From Actimicrobium sp047621665 (lineage in GTDB: Bacteria; Pseudomonadota; Gammaproteobacteria; Burkholderiales; Burkholderiaceae_D), in assembly GCA_047621665.1 (NCBI GenBank), contig JBLHMB010000001.1, forward strand, positions 62,001 through 126,000: a stretch of DNA of 64,000 bases, in the 5' to 3' direction. How positions within the stretch are numbered: the stretch's first letter is position 1; every line of letters starts with the position of its first letter. Both the position numbers and the translations under genes were made by a program. The notes beneath the pieces were generated by a model. That model saw nothing but the letters and a program-made list of their open reading frames with translations. It did no database searches and was not told the origin of the DNA. Shown here in pieces: positions 51,898 to 59,404 of the stretch.

Positions 51898-52353
51898 ATG
51901 TCGCTTATCCAACAGCCGGTTGTCACCGAAGGTGCCTACCTCACTTTGCACTACCGTCTGGCCACACCAGATGGCACCGAAATTGTCACGACGTTCAATG
52001 ACAATCCTGCCACGCTTCATATGGGTAGCGGTCAGCTCGCACCGTTTCTTGAGCAGCGTTTGCTGGGCCTGCCTGAGGGTGCCAACGAAACGTTTCAACT
52101 CCTGCCCGATGAAGCTTTTGGTCCACGGAATCCTGATCTTGTCCAGCGCGTGTCGCGCGCTACGTTGGCTGAGAATTCACAGTTCGGGGAGCAATATGCG
52201 ATCGGAGATGTGGTCGAATTCAATGCCCCCGGGGGCGGCCGGTTCGCCGGCGTGCTGCGCGAGTTGGCCGGTGACGATACGGTTTTTGATTTCAATCATC
52301 CGCTAGCAGGACAATCGTTGAAGTTCGAAGTCAGAATCATCGGTATCTTGTGA
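51898..52353 (+). CDS. fkpB: FKBP-type peptidyl-prolyl isomerase (SlpA/FkpB type)
   Basis: 151 residues from ATG 51898 (the preceding TTG 51895 is less likely). FKBP fold with SlyD-like insert: GAYLTLHYRLATPDGTEI, LHMGSGQLAPFLEQRLLGLPEG, ETFQLLPDEAFGPRNPDLVQ and FDFNHPLAGQSLKFEV. Catalyses proline isomerisation and acts as a small chaperone. It precedes ispH as in E. coli, with a 50-bp gap. Confidence 0.94.
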   Translation: MSLIQQPVVTEGAYLTLHYRLATPDGTEIVTTFNDNPATLHMGSGQLAPFLEQRLLGLPEGANETFQLLPDEAFGPRNPDLVQRVSRATLAENSQFGEQYAIGDVVEFNAPGGGRFAGVLRELAGDDTVFDFNHPLAGQSLKFEVRIIGIL

Positions 52354-52403
52354 GCCAAGTTGCTCCCGGCGTGGGTTATTTCATATAGGTTTTTAAGGGC
52401 ATC

Positions 52404-53360
52404 ATGATGACGAGTAACAAGGAAATTTTGCTGGCGCAGCCGCGTGGATTTTGTGCCGGAGTTGACCGCGCCATTGAAATCGTCGAACGGGCGCTGATCC
52501 AGTTTGGCGCACCGATTTATGTGCGACATGAAATTGTCCATAACGCCTATGTTGTTGATGACTTGCGTACCAAGGGGGCAATTTTTATCGAGGAACTGGC
52601 GGATGTGCCGACGGGGCAAACCGTCGTGTTTTCTGCCCATGGTGTATCGAAGGCAGTGAAAGCAGAGGCCGAAGAGCGTGGCTTGCGTATTTTCGATGCG
52701 ACCTGCCCGCTGGTGACGAAGGTTCATGTCGAAGTCGAAAAAATGCGCCGCGACGGTCGCGAGATCATCATGATCGGCCACGACGGTCATCCGGAAGTCG
52801 AGGGAACAATGGGACAGTCAGAGCAGGGCATGTATCTGGTCGAGACCACCGACGACGTCGCACTCCTTCAAGTCGACCGGCCCGATATGCTTGCCTACGT
52901 GTCGCAAACTACTTTATCCGTTGACGATACGGCAGACATCATCGCAGCGCTCAAGCAGCGCTTTCCCGGCATCGCCGAGCCGAAAAAAGGAGATATCTGC
53001 TACGCCACGACTAATCGGCAAGAGGCGGTCAAGTTTATGGCGCCGCAGGTCGAGGTGGTCATCGTGGTGGGCAGTCCGAATAGCTCCAATTCGAATCGAT
53101 TACGCGAAGTCGCCCAGAAAAAAGGGGTGTTGTCATTCATGGTCGACAACGCCGAGCAAATCGATCCAGCCTGGCTCGAGGGCAAGCAGCGCATCGGGGT
53201 GACCGCTGGCGCGTCCGCTCCTGAGGTGCTCGTTCAGGAGGTCATCGACCGATTGAAAACCTTTGGTGCACGCAGCGTACGTGTACTTGATGGGGTACAG
53301 GAACATGTGACGTTTCCGATGCCAAAGGGATTGACCGCCGAATTGCCACCCCAGAACTAA
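52404..53360 (+). CDS. ispH: 4-hydroxy-3-methylbut-2-enyl diphosphate reductase
   Basis: 318 residues. Last step of the MEP isoprenoid pathway, giving IPP and DMAPP with a [4Fe-4S] cluster. Three conserved cysteines: AQPRGFCAGVDRAIEIVE (Cys16), DATCPLVTKVHVEV near 98 and GDICYATTNRQEAV near 200. The motifs VVGSPNSSNSNRLREVA and VTAGASAPEVLV are present. Start ATG 52404 or the adjacent 52407. Confidence 0.97.
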   Translation: MMTSNKEILLAQPRGFCAGVDRAIEIVERALIQFGAPIYVRHEIVHNAYVVDDLRTKGAIFIEELADVPTGQTVVFSAHGVSKAVKAEAEERGLRIFDATCPLVTKVHVEVEKMRRDGREIIMIGHDGHPEVEGTMGQSEQGMYLVETTDDVALLQVDRPDMLAYVSQTTLSVDDTADIIAALKQRFPGIAEPKKGDICYATTNRQEAVKFMAPQVEVVIVVGSPNSSNSNRLREVAQKKGVLSFMVDNAEQIDPAWLEGKQRIGVTAGASAPEVLVQEVIDRLKTFGARSVRVLDGVQEHVTFPMPKGLTAELPPQN

Positions 53361-53527
53361 ATTTTGCCTGCTGGTTGATTTTCCATGGATAGTTTTACAG
53401 CTTCATCGTTATCATCAAATGGGTGAAATTTATTGTGTATATCAAATCGATACAGTGCCGGTGAGAGATTTTTTGGTCAAGGAAGTCAAATAATCTGACG
53501 CGACGATAAACACACTATAGAATCCGG

Positions 53528-53680
53528 CGCTTGCCTTAATGGGAGGACTCCTGATTTTTTATAATTAGGATGCTTGGCTACATGTATTACTGCGTTTTCT
53601 CACGGTATGGTTTTATCAGGTCCTGTTGCTGAGCACAGGCACAGGCGGCACCCAGTCAATCGGAACGGGTGCCGCTTTGT
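53528..53680 (+). ncRNA. Candidate small RNA or attenuating leader upstream of livH
   Basis: A transcript starting after the TATAGAAT box would run about 150 nt to a hairpin GCGGCACCC / GGGTGCCGC (53645-53653 and 53667-53675) followed by TTTGTT. Within it, GGAC-CTGA (with a 2-nt bulge) can pair with TCAGGTCC about 60 nt later, giving a closed domain. The -35 region is weak (CTGACG, 15-nt spacer). No known RNA family was recognised. Confidence 0.3.
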
Positions 53681-53690
53681 TATCCACGCG

Positions 53691-53710
53691 GACTTCGACT
53701 AGTCGAAGTC
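53691..53710. promoter_or_regulatory. Perfect 20-bp palindrome, putative operator upstream of livH
   Basis: GACTTCGACTAGTCGAAGTC is self-complementary over all 20 bases. It lies 65 bp before the livH start, after the terminator-like hairpin. As DNA it could bind a dimeric repressor; as RNA it is too tight at the centre to form a natural terminator. No regulator can be named. Confidence 0.6.
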
Positions 53711-53775
53711 AAGCGATTCTAGTTGGTTTGTGAAACCGGTCGAAACCGGGTTTTTTGAGAAAGAAACACAACATC

Positions 53776-54705
53776 ATGGATACTTTCATCCAGCAAATTA
53801 TCAATGGCCTGGTGCTCGGCAGCATGTATGCGTTGATTGCCCTTGGTTACACGATGGTCTACGGGGTACTGAACCTGATTAACTTTGCACATGGCGACGT
53901 GCTGATGATCGGAGCAATGGCGGGCTTGACGATCCTCAAGATCGTGCAAGTCGTTGCGCCGGATTTGCCCGGTGTCGTCAAATTAATTATTGCCATTTGC
54001 GGCGCGATTCCAATCTGTATTGCAGTAAATTTGCTGATCGAGCGGGTTGCCTACCGGCGACTGCGTAACGCGCCGCGACTGGCACCACTGATTACCGCCA
54101 TCGGCGTCTCTATCCTGTTGCAGACGTTCGCGATGATGATCTGGGGTCGCAGTCCGATCGCTTTCCCGCAAGTCATGCCTGCCGATTCTTATCACATCAT
54201 GGGCGCGCTGATTTCACCGACGCAGGTGATGCTGCTGGTACTGGCCGGGATATCGATGTTTGGTCTCGTGCTGCTGGTTGAGAAAACCAAAATGGGAAGA
54301 GCGATGCGCGCTACTGCAGAAAATCCCCGTGTTGCCGGACTGATGGGGGTCGATTCCAACGCCGTCATCGTATTGACCTTTGCGATTGGTGCCGCGCTGG
54401 CTGCCGTGGCGGGAGTGATGTGGGGCGCAACGTATGCATCTGCCCAGTTTGCGATGGGTTTCGTACCCGGACTGAAAGCCTTCTCGGCAGCAGTGCTGGG
54501 CGGTATCGGCAACATTTATGGCGCGATGCTGGGAGGTATTCTGCTCGGTTTGATCGAAAGCCTCGGAGCCGGCTACATTGGCGATCTGACCGGGGGCTTC
54601 CTCGGTAGTCATTACCAGGATATCTTTGCGTTCGTCGTACTGATCATCGTTTTGACCTTGCGACCGTCCGGCATCATGGGCGAGCGTGTAGCTGACCGCG
54701 CGTAA
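53776..54705 (+). CDS. livH: Branched-chain amino acid ABC transporter permease LivH
   Basis: 309 residues from ATG 53776 (seven extra codons upstream in frame rejected). LivH family start FIQQIINGLVLGSMYALIAL, then YGVLNLINFAHGDVLMIGA, the central RATAENPRVAGLMGVDSN cytoplasmic loop and AFSAAVLGGIGNIYGAMLGG. About eight inner-membrane helices. It is first in livHMGF; the substrate-binding protein is not in this window. Confidence 0.95.
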   Translation: MDTFIQQIINGLVLGSMYALIALGYTMVYGVLNLINFAHGDVLMIGAMAGLTILKIVQVVAPDLPGVVKLIIAICGAIPICIAVNLLIERVAYRRLRNAPRLAPLITAIGVSILLQTFAMMIWGRSPIAFPQVMPADSYHIMGALISPTQVMLLVLAGISMFGLVLLVEKTKMGRAMRATAENPRVAGLMGVDSNAVIVLTFAIGAALAAVAGVMWGATYASAQFAMGFVPGLKAFSAAVLGGIGNIYGAMLGGILLGLIESLGAGYIGDLTGGFLGSHYQDIFAFVVLIIVLTLRPSGIMGERVADRA

Positions 54706-54716
54706 AGGGGATATTC

Positions 54717-55931
54717 ATGGCCAATTATTTCGATACCAAGACCAATCCGCGCAAGGCGTATCTCGGGATGGGCGTCATACTCCTGATCGTTCTCGTGTTT
54801 CCATTCATTGCCCAAAACTACGGTAATTCATGGGTGCGCATCATGGATTTCGCGTTGCTGTACATCATGCTGGCGTTGGGACTCAACATTGTGGTCGGTT
54901 TTGCCGGCCTGCTTGATCTGGGTTACATCGCGTTTTATGCGCTGGGTGCTTATCTGACAGCGTTACTGGCCTCACCGCAGTTTGCCGTTGTGCTGGAGTC
55001 ATTTGTTAATCAGTATCCGGCGATCGGTAATGCGCTGGTAGCACTGTTCGGTCCCGAGATACGGGAGCAAGGCATTCACCTGTCGATCTGGTTTATCGTG
55101 CCGCTGAGCGCCTTGTTCGCGGGACTGTTCGGTGCGTTGCTCGGCGCACCAACACTGAAGTTGCGTGGCGACTATCTGGCTATTGTGACACTCGGTTTCG
55201 GCGAAATCATCCGCATCTTCATGAACAACCTCAATGGTCCGGTCAACATCACCAACGGTCCGCAAGGTATCAACATGATCGATCCGATCAGGATCTTTGG
55301 CGTGTCGCTGGGCGGCGAGCCAGGCAGCAGGGCGAACCTGATCTTTGGTGATTTCTCGATGCCTTCGGTGAATGCCTATTACTATTTTTTCCTCGCGCTA
55401 TGTATCGGCATCATCTTTGTCTCGGTGCGCCTGCAGGATTCCCGTCTCGGTCGCGCATGGGTCGCGATTCGCGAAGATGAAATCGCGGCGAAGGCGATGG
55501 GCATCAATACTCGCAATGTCAAATTGCTGGCATTCGCCATGGGTGCCTCGTTTGGCGGCGTGGCCGGTTCGATGTTCGCCTCGTTTCAGGGTTTCGTTTC
55601 ACCTGAATCGTTTTCACTGACGGAGTCAATCGCCGTGCTCGCCATGGTGGTGCTGGGTGGTATGGGGCATATTCCTGGTGTGATTCTGGGAGGTATTATC
55701 CTGGCGGCGCTACCTGAAGTATTACGGCATACGGTGGAGCCAATTCAAATGGCGATTTTTGGCAAGGTCTGGATCGATGCCGAAGTGTTGCGACAGTTGT
55801 TGTACGGCCTGGCCATGGTTGTCATCATGCTCAGCCGTCCGGCCGGATTGTGGCCTGCGCCGAAGCACGAAGACCGGCCTGACGCCGATATCGACAAGCC
55901 CGAAAAAGCAACCGGCATAGTGGCAGCCTGA
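54717..55931 (+). CDS. livM: Branched-chain amino acid ABC transporter permease LivM
   Basis: 404 residues, about ten membrane helices. LivM motifs: ALLYIMLALGLNIVVGFAGL, DLGYIAFYALGAYLTALLAS, LRGDYLAIVTLGFGEIIRI, the cytoplasmic AWVAIREDEIAAKAMGIN loop and AMVVLGGMGHIPGVILGG. An insertion with charged residues follows the third helix. Second gene of the operon, 11 bp after livH. Confidence 0.95.
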   Translation: MANYFDTKTNPRKAYLGMGVILLIVLVFPFIAQNYGNSWVRIMDFALLYIMLALGLNIVVGFAGLLDLGYIAFYALGAYLTALLASPQFAVVLESFVNQYPAIGNALVALFGPEIREQGIHLSIWFIVPLSALFAGLFGALLGAPTLKLRGDYLAIVTLGFGEIIRIFMNNLNGPVNITNGPQGINMIDPIRIFGVSLGGEPGSRANLIFGDFSMPSVNAYYYFFLALCIGIIFVSVRLQDSRLGRAWVAIREDEIAAKAMGINTRNVKLLAFAMGASFGGVAGSMFASFQGFVSPESFSLTESIAVLAMVVLGGMGHIPGVILGGIILAALPEVLRHTVEPIQMAIFGKVWIDAEVLRQLLYGLAMVVIMLSRPAGLWPAPKHEDRPDADIDKPEKATGIVAA

Positions 55932-55939
55932 GGATCATC

Positions 55940-56710
55940 ATGAGCGAACAAATCATTCTAAATATTGCCGGCGTCACCAAGCGTTTCGGTGGATTACAGG
56001 CTTTGTCGGGCGTCAACATGAAGATTACGAAAGGCCAGATTTATGGCTTGATCGGTCCGAATGGTGCTGGCAAGACAACTTTCTTTAATGTCATTACGGG
56101 CTTGTATCAGGCCGACACCGGCAGTTTCGAACTGGCCGGGAAGCCATACTCGCCGTCGGCGCCACATGAAGTTGCCAAGGCTGGCATCGCACGTACTTTT
56201 CAGAATATCCGGTTGTTTGGTGAAATGACCGCGATGGAAAATGTGATGGTGGGGCGGCATGTTCGTACCCATCAAGGTGTGTTCGGTGCGGTGTTCAGAT
56301 TCAAGGCAGCCCGCGAAGAAGAAGCCAATATCCGCAAACGTGCGCTGGAATTGCTCGACTTCGTTGGCATAGCGAAGTTTGCCGATAGAACGGCGCGGCA
56401 TTTGTCGTACGGGGACCAACGACGGCTGGAAATCGCCCGCGCGCTGGCAACTGATCCGCAATTGCTGGCGCTCGATGAGCCGGCCGCCGGCATGAATGCG
56501 ACCGAGAAACTGGCGCTGCGCGAGTTGCTGGTCAAAATCAAGGCCGAAGGAAAAACCATTCTGCTCATCGAGCATGACGTGAAATTGGTGATGGGTTTGT
56601 GCGACCGCATCACCGTGCTGGATTATGGCAAGCCGATCGCCGAAGGGGTGCCGGCCGATGTCCAGAAAAATCCGGCCGTCATTGAAGCCTATCTCGGAGG
56701 GTCCCATTAA
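55940..56710 (+). CDS. livG: Branched-chain amino acid ABC transporter ATPase LivG
   Basis: 256 residues. Walker A GPNGAGKTTFFNVITGL near residue 38, LivG-specific ARTFQNIRLFGEMTAMENVMVG, signature LSYGDQRRLEIARAL, Walker B LLALDEPAAGMNATE and the His switch LLIEHDVKLVM. Ends one base into livF. Confidence 0.96.
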   Translation: MSEQIILNIAGVTKRFGGLQALSGVNMKITKGQIYGLIGPNGAGKTTFFNVITGLYQADTGSFELAGKPYSPSAPHEVAKAGIARTFQNIRLFGEMTAMENVMVGRHVRTHQGVFGAVFRFKAAREEEANIRKRALELLDFVGIAKFADRTARHLSYGDQRRLEIARALATDPQLLALDEPAAGMNATEKLALRELLVKIKAEGKTILLIEHDVKLVMGLCDRITVLDYGKPIAEGVPADVQKNPAVIEAYLGGSH

Positions 56711-57462
56711 TGGCTGCCAATGAAAGTAGTTCGACGATGCGTGAAAATGTACTGAGGATCAGTGGCCTGAAAGTCGCTTACGGTGGTATCCAGGCCGTCA
56801 AGGGCATCGACCTCGAAGTCAACAAGGGCGAGTTGATTACCTTGATTGGCGCCAATGGCGCCGGCAAGACAACTACCCTCAAGGCCATCACCGGGACCTT
56901 GCCGAACTGCCGCGTTGACGGGCATATCGAGTACGCTGGCGAAGCGATCAAAGGTATCGGTTCCTTCGACCTCGTCAAAAAGAACCTCGCCATGGTGCCG
57001 GAGGGGCGCGGTGTCTTTACCCGTATGTCAATTCACGAAAATCTGCTGATGGGTGCCTACACCCGTAACGACAAGGCTGGTATCAGCGCTGATATCGACA
57101 AGTGGTTTTCGGTGTTTCCCCGGTTGAAAGAGCGTGCTGCGCAAATGGCGGGCACCTTGTCCGGCGGCGAGCAACAGATGCTGGCGATGGCGCGTGCATT
57201 GATGTCGCATCCCAAGCTGCTGTTGCTGGATGAACCATCGATGGGCTTGTCACCCATTATGGTCGAGAAAATCTTCGAGGTAATACGCACGGTCTCTGCG
57301 GAGGGCGTCACCATCCTGTTGGTTGAGCAGAATGCCAAGCTGGCATTGCAGGCAGCTCATCGTGGTTACGTGATGGATTCCGGATTGATCACGATGACTG
57401 GCACCGCTGCCGACATGCTTGATGATCCGCGCGTGAAGGAAGCCTACCTGGGCGAGGGATAA
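56710..57462 (+). CDS. livF: Branched-chain amino acid ABC transporter ATPase LivF
   Basis: 250 residues. Walker A GANGAGKTTTLKAITG, signature LSGGEQQMLAMARALM, Walker B LLLLDEPSMGLSPIM and switch LLVEQNAKLAL. An N-terminal extension of about 12 residues precedes VLRISGLKVAYGGIQAVKGI, so the start could be a later ATG (56737 is out of frame; ATG 56710 is kept because it is coupled to livG). Terminator follows. Confidence 0.95.
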   Translation: MAANESSSTMRENVLRISGLKVAYGGIQAVKGIDLEVNKGELITLIGANGAGKTTTLKAITGTLPNCRVDGHIEYAGEAIKGIGSFDLVKKNLAMVPEGRGVFTRMSIHENLLMGAYTRNDKAGISADIDKWFSVFPRLKERAAQMAGTLSGGEQQMLAMARALMSHPKLLLLDEPSMGLSPIMVEKIFEVIRTVSAEGVTILLVEQNAKLALQAAHRGYVMDSGLITMTGTAADMLDDPRVKEAYLGEG

Positions 57463-57485
57463 GTTGGTCTGATCACGCAAACGAT

Positions 57486-57519
57486 GCCATGCCCGCGACT
57501 GCCGGCATGGCGTTTTTTT
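57486..57519 (+). terminator. Rho-independent terminator of livHMGF
   Basis: Stem GCCATGCC / GGCATGGC (57486-57493 and 57504-57511) with a 10-nt loop, then G and seven T, 23 bp after the livF stop. Confidence 0.88.
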
Positions 57520-57543
57520 ATTACTCCGGCTTAAGGAATACCC

Positions 57544-58227
57544 ATGACATTCGTATTTTTACCGCCTGTACAAGCCGCGGTTCCGGTTGCCGGTTCTACC
57601 GAGCTTTTTCCGGTTCATCGCATTTATTGCGTCGGACGCAACTACGCTGAGCACGCGATTGAAATGGGCGATTCCGGTCGCGAGGCGCCTTTCTTTTTCA
57701 TGAAGCCGGCAGATGCGGTGCTACCAGTGATCGAAGGCAGTATTGGTGTGATGCCCTACCCGCCGATGACGCAGGATTTGCAGCATGAGATCGAATTGGT
57801 GGTGGCAATCGGTCTTGGCGGAAAGGATATTGCTGTCGACGATGCGGTCGCGCACATATGGGGTTATGCCATTGGGTTAGACATGACACGGCGCGATTTG
57901 CAGGGGGCGGCCAAAAAACTTGGTCGTCCATGGTGTACTGGAAAAGGATTTGACCACTCGGCGCCGATCGGACCATTGCATCGCGATGCACCGGCAGGGA
58001 CGATCACTCTCGACGTCAACGGCGTACCGGTTCAGGCTGGCGTCCTTGGCAACATGATCTGGAATGTTGCCGAAACGATTGCGCAGTTGTCCACGCTGTT
58101 TGAATTGCAGGCGGGAGATCTGATTTTTACGGGGACTCCGGCAGGAGTTGCTGCGGTCAAGCGTGGTGACCTGCTAGAGGGCCGGATTGAAGGACTTGGC
58201 ACCCTGCAGGTCAGGATTGATCAGTAA
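57544..58227 (+). CDS. Fumarylacetoacetate hydrolase family protein
   Basis: 227 residues. FAH core: HRIYCVGRNYAEHAIEMG, FFFMKPADAVLP, metal-binding Glu/Asp in LQHEIELVVAIG and GYAIGLDMTRRDLQ, plus the lysine in RPWCTGKGFDHSAPIGP and the C-terminal LIFTGTPAGVAAVKRGD. Likely a small acylpyruvate hydrolase or oxaloacetate decarboxylase-type enzyme; the substrate is not determinable. It follows the liv terminator, so it is probably transcribed on its own. It overlaps the convergent lipoprotein gene by 7 bp. Confidence 0.93.
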   Translation: MTFVFLPPVQAAVPVAGSTELFPVHRIYCVGRNYAEHAIEMGDSGREAPFFFMKPADAVLPVIEGSIGVMPYPPMTQDLQHEIELVVAIGLGGKDIAVDDAVAHIWGYAIGLDMTRRDLQGAAKKLGRPWCTGKGFDHSAPIGPLHRDAPAGTITLDVNGVPVQAGVLGNMIWNVAETIAQLSTLFELQAGDLIFTGTPAGVAAVKRGDLLEGRIEGLGTLQVRIDQ

Positions 58228-58703
58228 CGGTAGACGCGACCGTTTTCGATGCGAACACGGTTGCCAACGCGCAGGTCATTTACGTTGTCTTGCGTGATGG
58301 TTTCATAGCGGCCGCTATCGAGACGGACATTGACTTGATAGACTTCGCTGCCGGCTGAACGGTTCTGTTCGACCTGGTTGCCGACGACTGCACCACCGAC
58401 CACGCCCGCTACCGTCGCAACGGCACGACCCGAACCACCACCAACCTGATTGCCCAACAGTCCGCCGACGAGTCCGCCAATGACAGCGCCGGCACCGGGA
58501 CCGCTGGAGTTCGCGGCACGTGAGACCTGGATCGAGTCGATAACGCCATATTGCGTGCTATAACCTTGTTGGTTGTTATAGCCTTGCGACGAAGATTGGG
58601 GATAGTTTTGTGAGTTACCCGATTGCTGATACGGGGTAGCACAACCGGCGAGGATGCTTGAGGCAAACAGGACAGTAGCGGCCAAGGTAATAGTGGTTTT
58701 CAT
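58221..58703 (-). CDS. Glycine-zipper 2TM outer membrane lipoprotein (SlyB/PcpY-like)
   Basis: 160 residues from ATG 58703 (GGAGA upstream; a longer frame from 58769 rejected). Lipoprotein signal with lipobox SSILAGC, then a Gln/Ser/Tyr/Asn-rich linker and the glycine zipper GAGAVIGGLVGGLLGNQVGG continuing to GGAVVGNQVEQN. The C-terminus is a beta domain, YQVNVRLDSGRYETI ... RVRIENGRVYRY. A structural envelope protein. Confidence 0.91.
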   Translation of the reverse strand: MKTTITLAATVLFASSILAGCATPYQQSGNSQNYPQSSSQGYNNQQGYSTQYGVIDSIQVSRAANSSGPGAGAVIGGLVGGLLGNQVGGGSGRAVATVAGVVGGAVVGNQVEQNRSAGSEVYQVNVRLDSGRYETITQDNVNDLRVGNRVRIENGRVYRY

Positions 58704-58910
58704 AATTTCTCCAATAGATATCGATAGGGTATTTGACCGGTGGGTGAGAGTCCGTGCGGCAACGCGCATTCAGGAGTGATGCTTGCGGTCAACTCGCTCA
58801 CAGCGAACACCAAAGTAACGCACGGCAGGCGTATTGGAGTGAGGCAAAAAATGTAAGAAAGTGTTCGCGATGTTCTGCGCTTGCCTCGTTAATCATTGAC
58901 AAGTAGTAGA

Positions 58911-59208
58911 TGGTGCCCCCGACACGGATCGAACGTGTGACCTATCCCTTCATCCCGCTATGGCTTTCGCCACCGGCTATGCCGTTTGCAGTCTGGACTA
59001 TGCCTTCTCCATGGTGCCGCGTTCAGCACGACAGGAGGGAGCCGTCTAGTCTCTACACCTTCCCGATCGAAACCGGGCTTGGCTCGGCGTTGCCAACAGC
59101 ATGATCTGTCAGGGTTCACCGAATTTGACTCCATTCATGCGGGACCTTTCGGTGCCCGATGCCCAAATCAATAGGAGGGGATCGCTCTATCCACTGAGCT
59201 ACGGGGGC
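58911..59208 (-). tRNA. tRNA-Arg(CCU) interrupted by a group I intron
   Basis: On the minus strand the 5' exon (59208-59173, 36 nt) begins GCCCCCGTAGCTCAGTGG, with D-arm GCTC/GAGC and the 5' half of the anticodon stem ATCCC followed by loop CTCCT. The 3' exon (58950-58911, 40 nt) resumes AA, then GGGAT, the variable loop, T-arm ACACG TTCGATC CGTGT, the acceptor CGGGGGC, discriminator A and encoded CCA. Spliced, this is a canonical 76-nt tRNA with a 7-bp acceptor GCCCCCG/CGGGGGC, a perfect anticodon stem, loop CTCCTAA and anticodon CCU. The 222-nt insertion sits between positions 36 and 37, immediately 3' of the anticodon. Confidence 0.95.
58951..59172 (-). ncRNA. Self-splicing group I intron (IC3-like) within tRNA-Arg(CCU)
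   Basis: 222 nt, no ORF. The 5' splice site follows the exon U of CCU; the internal guide GGG near the intron start pairs with CCU to form P1 with the required U-G wobble. The intron ends in G. P2 is a hairpin capped by GAAA. P3 pairs GGAGTC with GGCTCC. P4 pairs TTCGGTG with CGCCGA. The conserved core strings AACGCCGAGCCAAG, GAAGGTGTAGAGACTAGACG and AAGGCATAGTCCAG (P7, guanosine site) match the Azoarcus tRNA-Ile intron as I recall it, with P3 showing a compensatory change. P9 ends in TGGC-GAAA-GCCA. Pairings were drawn by hand. Confidence 0.93.
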
Positions 59209-59404
59209 AGTGCACCCGCATTTTCGCATACTCCGGTCCGCTTATTCCATCTCGTTTCGTATCAGCATCTGGCGCAATGCAGCAAAAAGCCACCATGACA
59301 TGGCAACATGTCGCCCGGGAGTCGGTACAATGCGCACTTCTCATCGATTCATCGGCAGTGCGCCAGGCGTACACGCTCCTTTACTTCAGGCATCCCAGCT
59401 ACTT

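Larger units (their letters stand above)
53361..53775 (+). other. 415-bp structured intergenic region before livH
   Basis: No protein gene recognised. It holds a TATAGAAT -10-like box (53516-53523), a possible 20-codon leader ORF (53570-53632, MLGYMYYCVFSRYGFIRSCC, without a well-placed Shine-Dalgarno), a 9-bp hairpin (53645-53675) and a perfect 20-bp palindrome (53691-53710). A direct repeat GAAACCGGTC / GAAACCGGG lies just before livH. Confidence 0.5.

Noticed and set aside
58910..59298. Short plus-strand open frames over the tRNA and intron
   Set aside because: They are chance frames over a structured RNA gene on the other strand and have no Shine-Dalgarno or family similarity.
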